Source: Burkholderiales bacterium
GTDB taxonomy: Bacteria > Pseudomonadota > Gammaproteobacteria > Burkholderiales > Burkholderiaceae_A
DNA length: 64,000 bases
Assembly: GCA_027486725.1 (NCBI GenBank)
Contig: JAIXOP010000008.1
Location: forward strand, 1 to 64,000
Reading direction: 5' to 3'
A model generated the notes under the pieces. The model worked only from the letters and a program-made list of their open reading frames with translations. It did no database searches and was not told where the DNA came from. Positions 54,812 through 63,899 of the stretch are shown here, in pieces (the stretch's first letter is position 1; each line of letters opens with the position of its first letter). Made by a program: the position numbers and the translations under genes.

Positions 54812-55885
54812 ATGAACAAGACCCACCGAATCGCCGCCATCGCGGGAGATGGCATTGGAACCGAGGTGATGCCCGAGGGCCTGAGGGTGCTGGAGGCCGC
54901 CGCCCGGCGCTTTGACCTGAGCCTGGAGATCGTCCACTTCGATTTCGCCAGCTGTGACTATTACCTGAAGCACGGCGACATGCTGCCGCCGGACTGGAAG
55001 CAGCAGCTCATGCCCTTCGAGGCCATCTTTTATGGCGCGGTGGGCTGGCCCGCCACGGTGCCCGACCACATCTCGCTCTGGGGCTCCTTGCTGAAGTTTC
55101 GGCGCGAGTTCGATCAGTACATCAACCTGCGGCCGGTGAAGCTCATGCCCGGCGTGAAGAGTCCACTGGCAGGCCGCGAGCCCGGAGACATCGACTTCCT
55201 GGTGGTGCGCGAGAACACCGAGGGCGAGTACACCAGCGCAGGCGGAATTTTGTATGAGGGCACCGACCGCGAGATCGTGATTCAAGAGACGGTGATGAGC
55301 CGCCATGGCACCGACCGCGTGTTGCGCTATGCCTTCGAGCTCGCCCAGAAGCGGCCCAAGAGGCACCTCACCAGCGCGACCAAGAGCAATGGCATTGCCA
55401 TCTCCATGCCCTGGTGGGACAGCCGGGTCGAGGCGATGGCCGCCCAGTATCCCGAGGTGCGCACCGACAAATTCCACATCGACATTCTCACAGCCCACTT
55501 TGTGCGCAACCCGCACTGGTTTGATGTGGTGGTGGCCAGCAACCTCTTTGGCGACATCCTCTCGGACCTGGGGCCTGCCTGCACCGGCACGATCGGCATT
55601 GCGCCCTCGGCCAACCTCAATCCCGAGCGCAGGTTCCCGTCGCTCTTTGAGCCTGTGCATGGGTCTGCCCCCGATATTGCTGGCAAGGGCATTGCAAATC
55701 CCATCGGCCAGATCTGGTCGGCCGCCCTGATGCTGGATTTCTTGGGCCACACCGATGCCCACGACGCCATCCTGCGAGCCATTGAAGAGTGCCTGCGCAG
55801 TGGCCCCAAGACGGCCGACCTGGGCGGCACCGCCAGCACCGTGGCGGTGGGTGAGGCCATTGCCGACCTCGTGAAGGACATTTGA
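54812..55885 (+). CDS. Tartrate / D-malate dehydrogenase (isocitrate-isopropylmalate dehydrogenase family)
   Basis: This 357-residue NAD-dependent decarboxylating dehydrogenase belongs to the beta-decarboxylating family. IAAIAGDGIGTEVMPEG begins the fold, VVRENTEGEYTSAGG is the substrate loop, KSNGIAISM and DILTAHFVRNP are active-site parts, and SLFEPVHGSAPDIAGKG is the NAD loop. The lineage resembles TtuC/DmlA (tartrate or D-malate oxidation) rather than LeuB. Substrate choice between tartrate and D-malate cannot be settled from sequence. No clear ribosome-binding site is seen. Confidence 0.88.
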   Translation: MNKTHRIAAIAGDGIGTEVMPEGLRVLEAAARRFDLSLEIVHFDFASCDYYLKHGDMLPPDWKQQLMPFEAIFYGAVGWPATVPDHISLWGSLLKFRREFDQYINLRPVKLMPGVKSPLAGREPGDIDFLVVRENTEGEYTSAGGILYEGTDREIVIQETVMSRHGTDRVLRYAFELAQKRPKRHLTSATKSNGIAISMPWWDSRVEAMAAQYPEVRTDKFHIDILTAHFVRNPHWFDVVVASNLFGDILSDLGPACTGTIGIAPSANLNPERRFPSLFEPVHGSAPDIAGKGIANPIGQIWSAALMLDFLGHTDAHDAILRAIEECLRSGPKTADLGGTASTVAVGEAIADLVKDI

Positions 55886-55888
55886 AAC

Positions 55889-55956
55889 TGCGACTTTTTG
55901 ATGGTCTGTTGGAAGAAAGTCGCGACTTTTTGTTCATAGACCACTAAAAAGTCGCA
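55889..55956. repeat. 68-bp symmetric palindrome between the dehydrogenase and pyrC
   Basis: The outer arms TGCGACTTTTTGATGGTCT (55889-55907) and AGACCACTAAAAAGTCGCA (55938-55956) are inverted copies with two mismatches. A perfect 14-bp palindrome AAAGTCGCGACTTT (55916-55929) lies at exactly the same centre. The 8-nt stretches between them do not pair and would form a symmetric internal loop. The half-site GCGACTTTTT or its complement therefore appears four times. No T tract follows the right arm. Its role is unknown. Confidence 0.85.
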
Positions 55957-56012
55957 AATTCTCGATTCCAGACCGCCACCGACTTCCTCTCTGCCCTCGA
56001 GGCCCAAACCCC

Positions 56013-57077
56013 ATGCCCCTTGACGATCTCCGCATCCGAACCCCCGACGACTGGCACCTGCACCTGCGCGATGGCGATGCCCTGCGCGCTGTGGTCGGTG
56101 CCACAGCCCGGCAATTCCGCCGCGCACTCGTGATGCCCAACCTTCGCCCACCCGTCACCACTGTGGCTGCGGGCGAGGCCTATCTGAAGCGCATTCGCGA
56201 GGCCGCCACCATGGCCGGGCATCCCGAGTTCGAGCCTTACCTCACGCTCTATCTCACCGACAACACCACCGCCGAGGAGGTGCGCCGCGCCGCACAGCAC
56301 CCGCACATCTTGGGATTCAAGCTCTATCCGGCGGGTGCGACCACCAACAGCGACAGCGGTGTGACGGACCTGCTCGGCAAGTGCGGGGCGGCTCTGGCCG
56401 AGATGGAGCGCACCGGCCTGGTGCTCAATCTGCACGGCGAAGTGACCCACGCCGAGGTCGATGTCTTTGATCGCGAGGCGCGCTTCATCGATGACCAGCT
56501 CCTGCCGTTGCGGGCCCGCTATCCGGCCCTGCGCATCGTGTTTGAGCACATCACCACGCGCGAGGCTGCGCAGTATGTGCAGGCCGAGGCGGGCGAGCAC
56601 CGCCGCATTGCGGCCAGCATCACCCCCCAGCATCTGCTCTACAACCGCAACCGCATTTTTCAGGGCGGTATTCGCCCCCACGACTACTGCCTGCCGGTGT
56701 TGAAGCGCGAGCCCCACCGCGAGGCCCTCGTGGCGGCGGTGAAGGGCGGCAGTCCTTGGTTCTTTTTGGGCACCGACTCCGCCCCGCATGCCCAGAGCAC
56801 GAAGGAGGCAAGCTGCGGGTGCGCGGGCTGCTACTCATCGCCGGTGGCCATGGAGCTCTATGCCATGGCATTGGCGCAGGCGGATTGCCTGCCTCAGCTC
56901 GAGGCCTTTGCCAGCGAGAACGGCGCGAGGTTCTATGGCCTGCCCCTGAACGAGGGCCAGGTGGTGCTTCGCGCCGAGGCGCAGACCATCCCCAAGAGCC
57001 TGCCCTATCTGCCCAACGATCCCATCGTGCCGCTGGCCGCCGGCGAGACCCTGGGGTGGAGGTTTGAGCGGGGGTAG
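56013..57077 (+). CDS. pyrC: Dihydroorotase, class II
   Basis: This catalyses ring closure of carbamoyl-aspartate in pyrimidine synthesis. At 354 residues, metal ligands are in WHLHLRDGD, the lysine that becomes carboxylated is in GFKLYPAGATTNSD, and further ligands are in NLHGEV, FEHIT and LGTDSAPH. The length and single-domain layout match the homodimeric E. coli-type enzyme. It lies 56 nt after the palindrome and 20 nt before the DUF3025 gene. Confidence 0.97.
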   Translation: MPLDDLRIRTPDDWHLHLRDGDALRAVVGATARQFRRALVMPNLRPPVTTVAAGEAYLKRIREAATMAGHPEFEPYLTLYLTDNTTAEEVRRAAQHPHILGFKLYPAGATTNSDSGVTDLLGKCGAALAEMERTGLVLNLHGEVTHAEVDVFDREARFIDDQLLPLRARYPALRIVFEHITTREAAQYVQAEAGEHRRIAASITPQHLLYNRNRIFQGGIRPHDYCLPVLKREPHREALVAAVKGGSPWFFLGTDSAPHAQSTKEASCGCAGCYSSPVAMELYAMALAQADCLPQLEAFASENGARFYGLPLNEGQVVLRAEAQTIPKSLPYLPNDPIVPLAAGETLGWRFERG

Positions 57078-57097
57078 TCGGCGCCGAGATTATCCCC

Positions 57098-57865
57098 ATG
57101 GACGCACTCAATACCGCAGCCCGAACGCTGGGCCTGCGCACGGGCTGGGGCCTGCCCCTGCAGTTTGTGGGGTCCGATGCAGCGCCCGCCGGTGAGGCCT
57201 ACGAGCACTTCATCGCCCGCACGGGCTGTGTGCCTACGCGCTCCAATCGGCACGACCATTTCAATGCCATGGTGTGGCTGCGATTCCCGCGCACCAAGGC
57301 AAGGCTCAATGCCCTGCAGGCCAATGCCATTCGGGATGCGCAGAGTGGCCGCGCACCGCACGGCCAGCGGGGTGCCGTGCGAGACTGGGCAACGCACTGG
57401 GACGAGATGGGCATGGTGATTGCCTGCGACCGCAGCGAGCTGGCTGCTCAAGTGGGCAGTCTCTTGGCGGCCCACGATTGGCATGGCCTGCTCGTGGATC
57501 CCGCGATGCGCAGCCGCTGGGGGCGCGAGATTCATGCAGTGCCCTTCGGCCATGCGTTGATGGAGCGGTGGCTGCCCCCTGCCCAGCCGCACAAGGGGCT
57601 GACGGCGAAGTGCTGGGTGCTGCATGTGGGTGCGCCGGAGGGTGCCGGTGCAGCGGCCCGTGCAGGATGGTTTGATGCCGTGGATGGTGCGATGGAGGGA
57701 GCGATGGAGAGGGCGATGCAAACGGGCCTTCCCCGCCTGCTGCCGCTGCCGGTGCTGGGCGTGCCAGGGATGTGCGATGGAAATGCGGCCCCTGACTTCT
57801 ATGCCGATGGGCGGGTGTTCCGCACGCTGCGACCGACTAAGGCGTCATCCCCACCGTCAATGTGA
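57098..57865 (+). CDS. DUF3025 family protein
   Basis: This 255-residue protein contains the family signature NRHDHFNAMVWLRFPRTKAR and a following LNALQANAIRDAQ. The function is unknown. The gene follows pyrC closely, as it does in other betaproteobacteria, so the two are probably cotranscribed. The last 29 nt overlap the 3' end of the TonB-dependent receptor gene on the other strand. Confidence 0.8.
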   Translation: MDALNTAARTLGLRTGWGLPLQFVGSDAAPAGEAYEHFIARTGCVPTRSNRHDHFNAMVWLRFPRTKARLNALQANAIRDAQSGRAPHGQRGAVRDWATHWDEMGMVIACDRSELAAQVGSLLAAHDWHGLLVDPAMRSRWGREIHAVPFGHALMERWLPPAQPHKGLTAKCWVLHVGAPEGAGAAARAGWFDAVDGAMEGAMERAMQTGLPRLLPLPVLGVPGMCDGNAAPDFYADGRVFRTLRPTKASSPPSM

Positions 57866-60326
57866 TCCCAATCATTCGAGGATCGCCCGCAAGTCCACCG
57901 TAGTCCCCCAGGCCATAGAGCGCCACCGCCGAGCCGAGGTATTCCTCATCGGTGAGGTTCTTCACCCAGCCCTCCACCGACCATAGGCTGCTGGGCTTGC
58001 GCAGTCCCACCCGCAGATCGGTCAGGCCATGGGCGCGCACGCGGGTGTTGGGGTTCTTCTCGACCGTCAGGTTGTAAGAACTGCGGTGGGTGTAATCCAG
58101 GCCCCAATAGGCGATGCGGTCCTCCCAGGGCAGGGCTTGGCCGAGCGATGCCCGGGCACTCCAAACTGGCGCGTTGTAGAGCTGTTCGCCACTCAGATCG
58201 CGATCGCTGCGCAGCGTCTCGGCGTTCGGCGCGTTGGGGAAGTCGTCGCTGATGGCGCGGCTGTAGGCCAGACCCAGCCCCAGCGAGAGCCGGCGCGGCA
58301 GGGCGAGCTGGGTCTCTGCCTCCAGGCCCGTGAGGGTCGCGCGCGGAATGTTGATGATGTTGTTCTGCCGCGGCGTGGAAACAAGCCCCTCGCCGGTGGT
58401 GTAGGTCAGTGCCTGATAATTCCGAATTCGGGTTCGATACAACTGCACCGCAAAATCGCCCCGGCGTCGGCCCTGAAACACCACCGATCCGCGCAGTCCC
58501 GCCTCGACCCCCAGGCTGGTTTCTTGCTGAAACTCTGGCTGCGCAATGCCCGTGAGGCCCACCAAATTAAGTCCACCGGCCTTGTAGCCCTGGGCAATGG
58601 AGAAGCTCGCCCGCAGAGGATTTTGTCCCGCAGCCGGGTCAGCCCCTGCCGCCATCCCCAAAGCCCGCTCCACACCCAGCCGGCCCGAAAGCCCCCAGTC
58701 GCGCCGCCGATCGCGCCGGTCGAAGTTTTCCCCCACGAGCGAGTCCACCAGTTCCTCCGTGGCAATGAGGCTGGCCGATGGATCCCCTCCCGAGCGCATG
58801 CGGCTAATCGAAGCGCGTCGATCCACCACCGTGCCCCGCAGTCCAGCACCCAGCCGGTTGCGCTCGCCGATCTGCCAGGCCGAGGAGCCAAAGAGGCTGG
58901 CGGTGTTCGAGGTCTGGGCATAGGGCCCATCGAGGCGAAGCCCATCGAAGGTCCGAGGGGGGACCAGCGCATCGAGCACAACACCGCTGTTCTGCCGTGT
59001 GGCAAAGGGCACCTGCTCGCGCAGCAGGCCCCCAAACACCCAGGGGAAGACCTCGTCTTGGAAGAATGCCTGCTCCGACCCCTGGATTCGTTCGTGCATC
59101 AAAAACAGTCCTGCGACCCGCTGCACCTCCTCGGTCTCTTGCTCCCAGCGTGTCTCTTGGGTGATCTGATACGACCGCGTGGGAAGGCTGCCCGAGATCA
59201 GCCGCAGCGAGCTGGCATCGTCATTCAGGTTCTTGTCGTAGCGCAGCGTGCGCACCCCAGTGAGGCTTACCCACCGCTCCTCGGGGCTGGCCTGCCACTG
59301 GCTGGTCAGCGAGATCGCCCGCTGTGCAAGGCGGCCGCGGCCAGGGCTGTCGGTGTCCACCATGCGGCTCTGGGGATCGCCGCCCACGCGCTCGTAGCCC
59401 ATGTAGGCATCGCGCGCCTGCGTGGCGGGGCTGCCTGGCCCGAGCAGCGGGAAGGTGCAGCAGCGCTGGTCGAGCACCCCATAGTCGGCAGCAAGCCGGA
59501 AGTTCAGGCGGGCATGGGGCGCAAAGGCCAACTGCCCGCGCAGCCCGAGTCGGTCCTGGTCGTTGATCTCGGTGTCGTCAAACACGTTGTGCAGCATCCC
59601 ATCGCGGACCTGCCGATCGAAGCTGAGCCTTCCCTGCCAGCGGCTCTTGGCAGCGGCTGCGCCTGTGGAGTCATCCGTGGAATTTCCATCGAAGATGCCA
59701 TCCAAGGGGCCATTGATGAAGCCCGTGGCCCGCCGGTACCCCCGGCTTCCCATCGAGGTCGAGATTTCGGCCTGGGGTGTTGCGGTGGGGGCCTGGGTCT
59801 TCAGGCGCAGCTCCCCGGCAATGCTGCCGGGCCCGCCCTGTGCATCCGAGGCACCCCGCTGCAGCGTTGCCTCCTCGAGGTCAAAGAGGCCAAAGCCCGC
59901 GTAGCTCGGGCGGCCCAGATAAAAGCCATCGACGAAGAGCCCCACGCTGCCGGTGAGTCCATCGTTGAGAGACGTCACCCCCTGGCCGCGAACAAAGAGG
60001 CTCGTCTGCCGAGAAGTGGAGTCGATGGCCGACATCCCCGGCAGAGCTCGGGCAATGTCGGAGACGACGGCCGCCTTGGTGTCGCGCACCGTCTCGCCGC
60101 CCAGAGACACCACCGATCGGCCAACGCCAGCACCATTGCCCAGCAGGCCCGGGGTGTCTGTGCCTCGACCATCGTCGGCCTCGACCAGCACCGTCGGAAG
60201 AGATGCATCCGCAGCCTGCGGTGTGCCCTGCAATATGCCCTGCGCGGCGGCCGGGGCCAGCGGGGCGATGCCCGCGAGCGCCGCAGCCACCATCCAAGGA
60301 GACTTACTCGAGCACCAGGGGAACAT
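57837..60326 (-). CDS. TonB-dependent outer-membrane receptor
   Basis: This 829-residue receptor has a signal region (MFPWCSSKSPW then AAALAGIAPLAPAAAQ), a TonB-box-like LPTVLVEADD, a plug domain (SDIARALPGMSAIDSTS; FVDGFYLGRPSYAG) and a beta-barrel ending in TVGMTP rather than the usual terminal Phe. It imports a scarce ligand, probably an iron chelate, but the substrate is not identifiable. The start is uncertain: ATGs at 60341 and 60293 are alternatives. It overlaps or abuts the response regulator gene, which suggests one operon. Confidence 0.85.
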   Translation of the reverse strand: MFPWCSSKSPWMVAAALAGIAPLAPAAAQGILQGTPQAADASLPTVLVEADDGRGTDTPGLLGNGAGVGRSVVSLGGETVRDTKAAVVSDIARALPGMSAIDSTSRQTSLFVRGQGVTSLNDGLTGSVGLFVDGFYLGRPSYAGFGLFDLEEATLQRGASDAQGGPGSIAGELRLKTQAPTATPQAEISTSMGSRGYRRATGFINGPLDGIFDGNSTDDSTGAAAAKSRWQGRLSFDRQVRDGMLHNVFDDTEINDQDRLGLRGQLAFAPHARLNFRLAADYGVLDQRCCTFPLLGPGSPATQARDAYMGYERVGGDPQSRMVDTDSPGRGRLAQRAISLTSQWQASPEERWVSLTGVRTLRYDKNLNDDASSLRLISGSLPTRSYQITQETRWEQETEEVQRVAGLFLMHERIQGSEQAFFQDEVFPWVFGGLLREQVPFATRQNSGVVLDALVPPRTFDGLRLDGPYAQTSNTASLFGSSAWQIGERNRLGAGLRGTVVDRRASISRMRSGGDPSASLIATEELVDSLVGENFDRRDRRRDWGLSGRLGVERALGMAAGADPAAGQNPLRASFSIAQGYKAGGLNLVGLTGIAQPEFQQETSLGVEAGLRGSVVFQGRRRGDFAVQLYRTRIRNYQALTYTTGEGLVSTPRQNNIINIPRATLTGLEAETQLALPRRLSLGLGLAYSRAISDDFPNAPNAETLRSDRDLSGEQLYNAPVWSARASLGQALPWEDRIAYWGLDYTHRSSYNLTVEKNPNTRVRAHGLTDLRVGLRKPSSLWSVEGWVKNLTDEEYLGSAVALYGLGDYGGLAGDPRMIGITLTVGMTP

Positions 60327-60993
60327 TGAGTCGGTAGCCATGACCGCGGATGGCCGAGATGAGGTTCTCGACCCCCGAGCAGCCCTCGACCTTGCTGCGC
60401 AGCCGACTGACGATGACCGCCACATTGTCGCGGCTCATCGGGGCCCCACTGCGCATGCCCAACTCCTCACCGATCTGATCGAAGGAGGCCTCGCGGTTGG
60501 GCTGCAGCATGAGGAGTTCGAGGAGCCGTGCCTCCTGTTGGCTGAGCTTGCAGCCAGGCCTACCCTCGGAAGAGATGAGGCGTTGGGCATGGTTCAGGAT
60601 CAGCCCCGAGGCCTTGGGCGGGGTCAGGCGGGTGGCGAGATTGCGAATCGCCGCAATCAGCTCTTCGTGGTGCACGGGCTTGGCGAGATAGACATCCGCG
60701 CCGCTTTCATAGCCCGTGGTTCGGTCGGCAGCGCGGGTGAGGCCAGTGAGAATGATGCGCCCCATGTTGGGGTGGCTCTGCGCGATCCGACGGGCAATGC
60801 TGTAGCCATCTTCGCCCGGCAGATTCACGTCGAGCACGGCAATGTTGAAGGACTGTTTTCTCAGAAGTTGGCTGAGCTCGTCTCCCGTCTCCACCCCACA
60901 CACCTCCCAGCCCTGCCGCGTCAGCAGAATCTCCAGCTCCTCGCGGGCGGAGATGTGATCTTCAACGAGCACTACGGTGAGTGGTGAAAGCAT
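60304..60993 (-). CDS. Response regulator, OmpR/PhoB type
   Basis: This 229-residue regulator has a receiver domain with the acidic pair in VVLVEDHIS, the phosphorylated Asp in IAVLDVNLPGEDG, and Lys in YLAKPVHH. The C-terminal winged helix contains SRDNVAVIVSRLRSKVEG and IRGHGYRLNVP. Its start lies within the kinase gene (22-nt overlap) and its stop within the receptor gene if the earlier receptor start is used. Confidence 0.95.
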   Translation of the reverse strand: MLSPLTVVLVEDHISAREELEILLTRQGWEVCGVETGDELSQLLRKQSFNIAVLDVNLPGEDGYSIARRIAQSHPNMGRIILTGLTRAADRTTGYESGADVYLAKPVHHEELIAAIRNLATRLTPPKASGLILNHAQRLISSEGRPGCKLSQQEARLLELLMLQPNREASFDQIGEELGMRSGAPMSRDNVAVIVSRLRSKVEGCSGVENLISAIRGHGYRLNVPLVLE

Positions 60994-62930
60994 AGGGAGA
61001 ACTCAATTTCCTGTTCGACGATGCGATAGCGCAGATCGACCTGGAGGCGCTTGGCCACCTCCGACACCCAAAAGAGCCCCAGGCCAAGACCAGTATGCTG
61101 TCCAACCGATGCCCCGTGGTAGGACTTTCCGAAGAGTCGAGTGAGGTCTGGGTAGCCTTGGGGCCCGACTTTGTTGGTGATTGCAAGAATTGTTCGGGCA
61201 GAGGGCGGGAAACCCGACACGGATTCCTCTGGATCGGCTGCCCGGCCCTCTTCCTCCACCCACATCCGGACCTGGATTTTGCTGTTGGGTGGGGAATGCT
61301 GGAGGGCGTTGTCGATGAGGTTCTTCACCATCAGGCCCATCAGCTGGGCATCGGTCTCGACCATGGTCTTCTTGGGAAGCTGAAGGTCCACGCGATTTCG
61401 AAGGCTGACCTGGGGGAGGGTCCACATCACCAACTCCACCAAATCCACCGGCTGACGATGGATGGGCAGCCGTCCGGCGGCGGCGGCATCGAGCTCCAGA
61501 GTGCGCTCCAGGATGTCGTTGATCGCAGTGACCGAGACATTGACGCGCTGGAGTCGGCCTGCCCGTGGATCGCTGGGCTCAAGGTCGTAGAGCAGGTTGT
61601 TGATGGCGAGCCGAATGTGGTTGAGGGGGCTTTTGACCTCGTGAATCACGAGGCTCAGAAAGCCTGTGGCCTCAAGCCGGCTGTCGCGCTCCATGTCGAG
61701 CTGAAGCTCCGCCTCGGCCTTGTCGATGCGCAACTGCACGCGCTCCTGCAGTGTTCGATGCGTGTGAAAGGCCAGAATCAAAATGATGAAAAAGGCGAGG
61801 AAGAGGTTGGACGGTGCAAGTGCATAGACCATCACTGCGGGCGAGAGCTGAAAGCCAAACAAGGACCCAGCAATCCAGTAAGTGGGCAGCACGATCTGCA
61901 CCAGCGAGAGCATTCGGTAGGTGTTGAGCAGCCAGATGTTCTCGTGGCGCGACAAGAGAATCGCCGGAAAGCCCAGGGCGACGATGATGAGATACATGAT
62001 GTTGCAGGTGAGCAGAATGAGGTGGGTCTGGCCGGTGACCCAAAAGGCCAGCCACAACACCGACAGCGGCGCCACCAGATAAAACGGCCAGCTCATCCAT
62101 CGCGGCAGCGAAAAGAGTCTGAAGAACCGCGGCCAGAAGAAGGCATACGAGACCAACATCGAGGCGTTGAACAAGATGTGCAGCTGATTGCCCAGATCCG
62201 GAGTGTCGGGGAACAGGAACCTCTGAAAGAGAGCCATCTGATTGGCGTTGTAGAGGCCTGCCGCCAAGTCCAGGAAGAACGACGCCAGCCAGAGGGGGTC
62301 GCGCGTGACGAGGTGGGCAAGAATCGGGATGAGCAGGAGCATCACCAGCATTCCCTGGTAGATGCCCGAGACAAACAGGTAGTGCCGCTCAAACCGAGTT
62401 GCTTCATTCAGCGGTACGGCCTCGACCAGCACCCCCGAGGTGATGGTTTTGACTCGCAGATAGACGGTGTCGGTGTTCTCGCGAAGCGGCACGACCAGGT
62501 TCACCCCATCGGTGGGCCGCTGGCTGTAGACCCCGGCGCTCCCACCCTTGGCCACATCCCATTGGCCGCCCTCGAGTGGCTGAAAGACCGAGACCGATTC
62601 AATGTATGGGGGCTGAATCCGCAGGGCCAGTGGCTCGGCACTGGGCTTGATGTCGACCCTCAGCCAGACTTCGTGCGGCGTGTTGCTGAAGGCCAGATAG
62701 CCTTGGTGTGGGGTGTAGTCGAGCGCAGTGGCCTCTTCAATGGTGAGCGGCGCCCCTCGGTTGATGTGGTGGCCCGTGCCGGCCACGAAGCTGTCGGGCT
62801 TGCCGAGCGTCCAGGGCAGGCTCAGCATCATCGTCAGCGCCAAGAGGAAGACAGCGACGGCCAGGGTGACCCTTCCCATGGTCGATGGCCCGAGCCGCCG
62901 CCACAGAGGTCTCTGGAAGGGATGGGTCAT
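60972..62930 (-). CDS. Sensor histidine kinase with 7TM-DISM input module
   Basis: This 652-residue inner-membrane kinase has an N-terminal helix, a periplasmic domain of about 150 residues (WLRVDIKPSAEPLALRIQPP region), seven membrane helices (about residues 180-390), a coiled linker, an H-box SLVIHEVKSPLNHIRLAI, N-box KNLIDNALQHSP and G-box GLGLGLFWVSE. The 7TM-DISM class is thought to sense carbohydrates or other periplasmic ligands. It is 21 nt downstream of fghA and overlaps the regulator gene by 22 nt. Confidence 0.92.
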   Translation of the reverse strand: MTHPFQRPLWRRLGPSTMGRVTLAVAVFLLALTMMLSLPWTLGKPDSFVAGTGHHINRGAPLTIEEATALDYTPHQGYLAFSNTPHEVWLRVDIKPSAEPLALRIQPPYIESVSVFQPLEGGQWDVAKGGSAGVYSQRPTDGVNLVVPLRENTDTVYLRVKTITSGVLVEAVPLNEATRFERHYLFVSGIYQGMLVMLLLIPILAHLVTRDPLWLASFFLDLAAGLYNANQMALFQRFLFPDTPDLGNQLHILFNASMLVSYAFFWPRFFRLFSLPRWMSWPFYLVAPLSVLWLAFWVTGQTHLILLTCNIMYLIIVALGFPAILLSRHENIWLLNTYRMLSLVQIVLPTYWIAGSLFGFQLSPAVMVYALAPSNLFLAFFIILILAFHTHRTLQERVQLRIDKAEAELQLDMERDSRLEATGFLSLVIHEVKSPLNHIRLAINNLLYDLEPSDPRAGRLQRVNVSVTAINDILERTLELDAAAAGRLPIHRQPVDLVELVMWTLPQVSLRNRVDLQLPKKTMVETDAQLMGLMVKNLIDNALQHSPPNSKIQVRMWVEEEGRAADPEESVSGFPPSARTILAITNKVGPQGYPDLTRLFGKSYHGASVGQHTGLGLGLFWVSEVAKRLQVDLRYRIVEQEIEFSLCFHHSP

Positions 62931-62951
62931 TGCGCAGTCTCCAGCCGGGTT

Positions 62952-63899
62952 CTACGCCATGCAGCGGTGGTGATGCCTCAGGTGGCTCTCCACAAAGCTG
63001 GCGATGAAGTAGTAGCCATGGTCGTAGCCCTCATGCCGTCGCAGGGTCAGCGGCTGGCCAGCCTCCTCGCAGGCGGCCTCCAGCAGGTGGGGGTGGAGCT
63101 CGGCCTCGAGGAATTTGTCGGCCAGGCCCTGATCGACCAGGATGCCTTGGGGGTAGAGGGGTGGGAGCCCCTGGGCTGCACGGCTGCGGATCAGTTCGCA
63201 GGCATCGTGCAGGGCCCATGCGTCTGGGCGATTGCCGAGGTATCCACCCAGAGCCCTCTGGCCCCAGGGGCATTGGGTGGGCGCTGCGATGGGCGCAAAG
63301 GCTGAGAGACTCCGGAAGGCGCCCGGGTGCCGATGTGCCAAGACCAACGCGCCGTGGCCACCCATGGAGTGGCCCATGATGCCCACCGCACCCTGGGGCC
63401 CAAGGCCTGCGATCGGAAGGCCCTGGGTGGGGTGGGTGAGTGCGGGCAGCAGCTCGTGCATGAGGTAGCTCTCCATGTGCCAGTTGCGCGCCCAGGGCTC
63501 CTCGGTCGCGTCGAGATAAAAGCCTGCCCCAACCCCGAAGTCCCAGCGCTCGGACTCCCCGGCCACCCCAGCGCCGCGCGGGCTGGTGTCGGGCATGATC
63601 AGGGCCAGGCCCAGCTCGGCCGCCACCCGTTGTGCGCCGGCCTTCATGGTGAAGGTCTCTTCGGTGCAGGTGAGGCCCGCCAGATAGACGACTGCCGGAA
63701 CCCGGGCGGTGCTGCTCGACGCCAAGGCCACCGAGGGCGGCAAGAAGACCGCCAGCCGCATCGGCAGGCCAATCTCCTTCGACTCGTGCTGCAAGAAATA
63801 CTGCACCCCGCCAAAGCAGCCGTGGGTGCCCAGCACTTCAAAGCCGGCGGGCGCTGCGGCCCAGGCGCCCAGACCTGTTGCCACCGGAGCGGGGGCCAT
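62952..63899 (-). CDS. fghA: S-formylglutathione hydrolase
   Basis: This serine esterase completes glutathione-dependent formaldehyde oxidation, releasing formate. At 315 residues it is longer than the usual 280 because of an N-terminal extension of about 20 residues (APAPVATGLGAWAAAPAG) before FEVLGTHGCFGG. The nucleophile is in GHSMGGHGA, Asp in VDQGLADKF and His in GYDHGYYF. Its ATG shares one base with the adhC stop, so the two are coupled. Confidence 0.95.
   Translation of the reverse strand: MAPAPVATGLGAWAAAPAGFEVLGTHGCFGGVQYFLQHESKEIGLPMRLAVFLPPSVALASSSTARVPAVVYLAGLTCTEETFTMKAGAQRVAAELGLALIMPDTSPRGAGVAGESERWDFGVGAGFYLDATEEPWARNWHMESYLMHELLPALTHPTQGLPIAGLGPQGAVGIMGHSMGGHGALVLAHRHPGAFRSLSAFAPIAAPTQCPWGQRALGGYLGNRPDAWALHDACELIRSRAAQGLPPLYPQGILVDQGLADKFLEAELHPHLLEAACEEAGQPLTLRRHEGYDHGYYFIASFVESHLRHHHRCMA

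Noticed and set aside
61095-63305. A 736-residue plus-strand frame opposite the histidine kinase and fghA
   Set aside because: The kinase and hydrolase have clear motifs on the minus strand; the opposite frame is compositional shadow.
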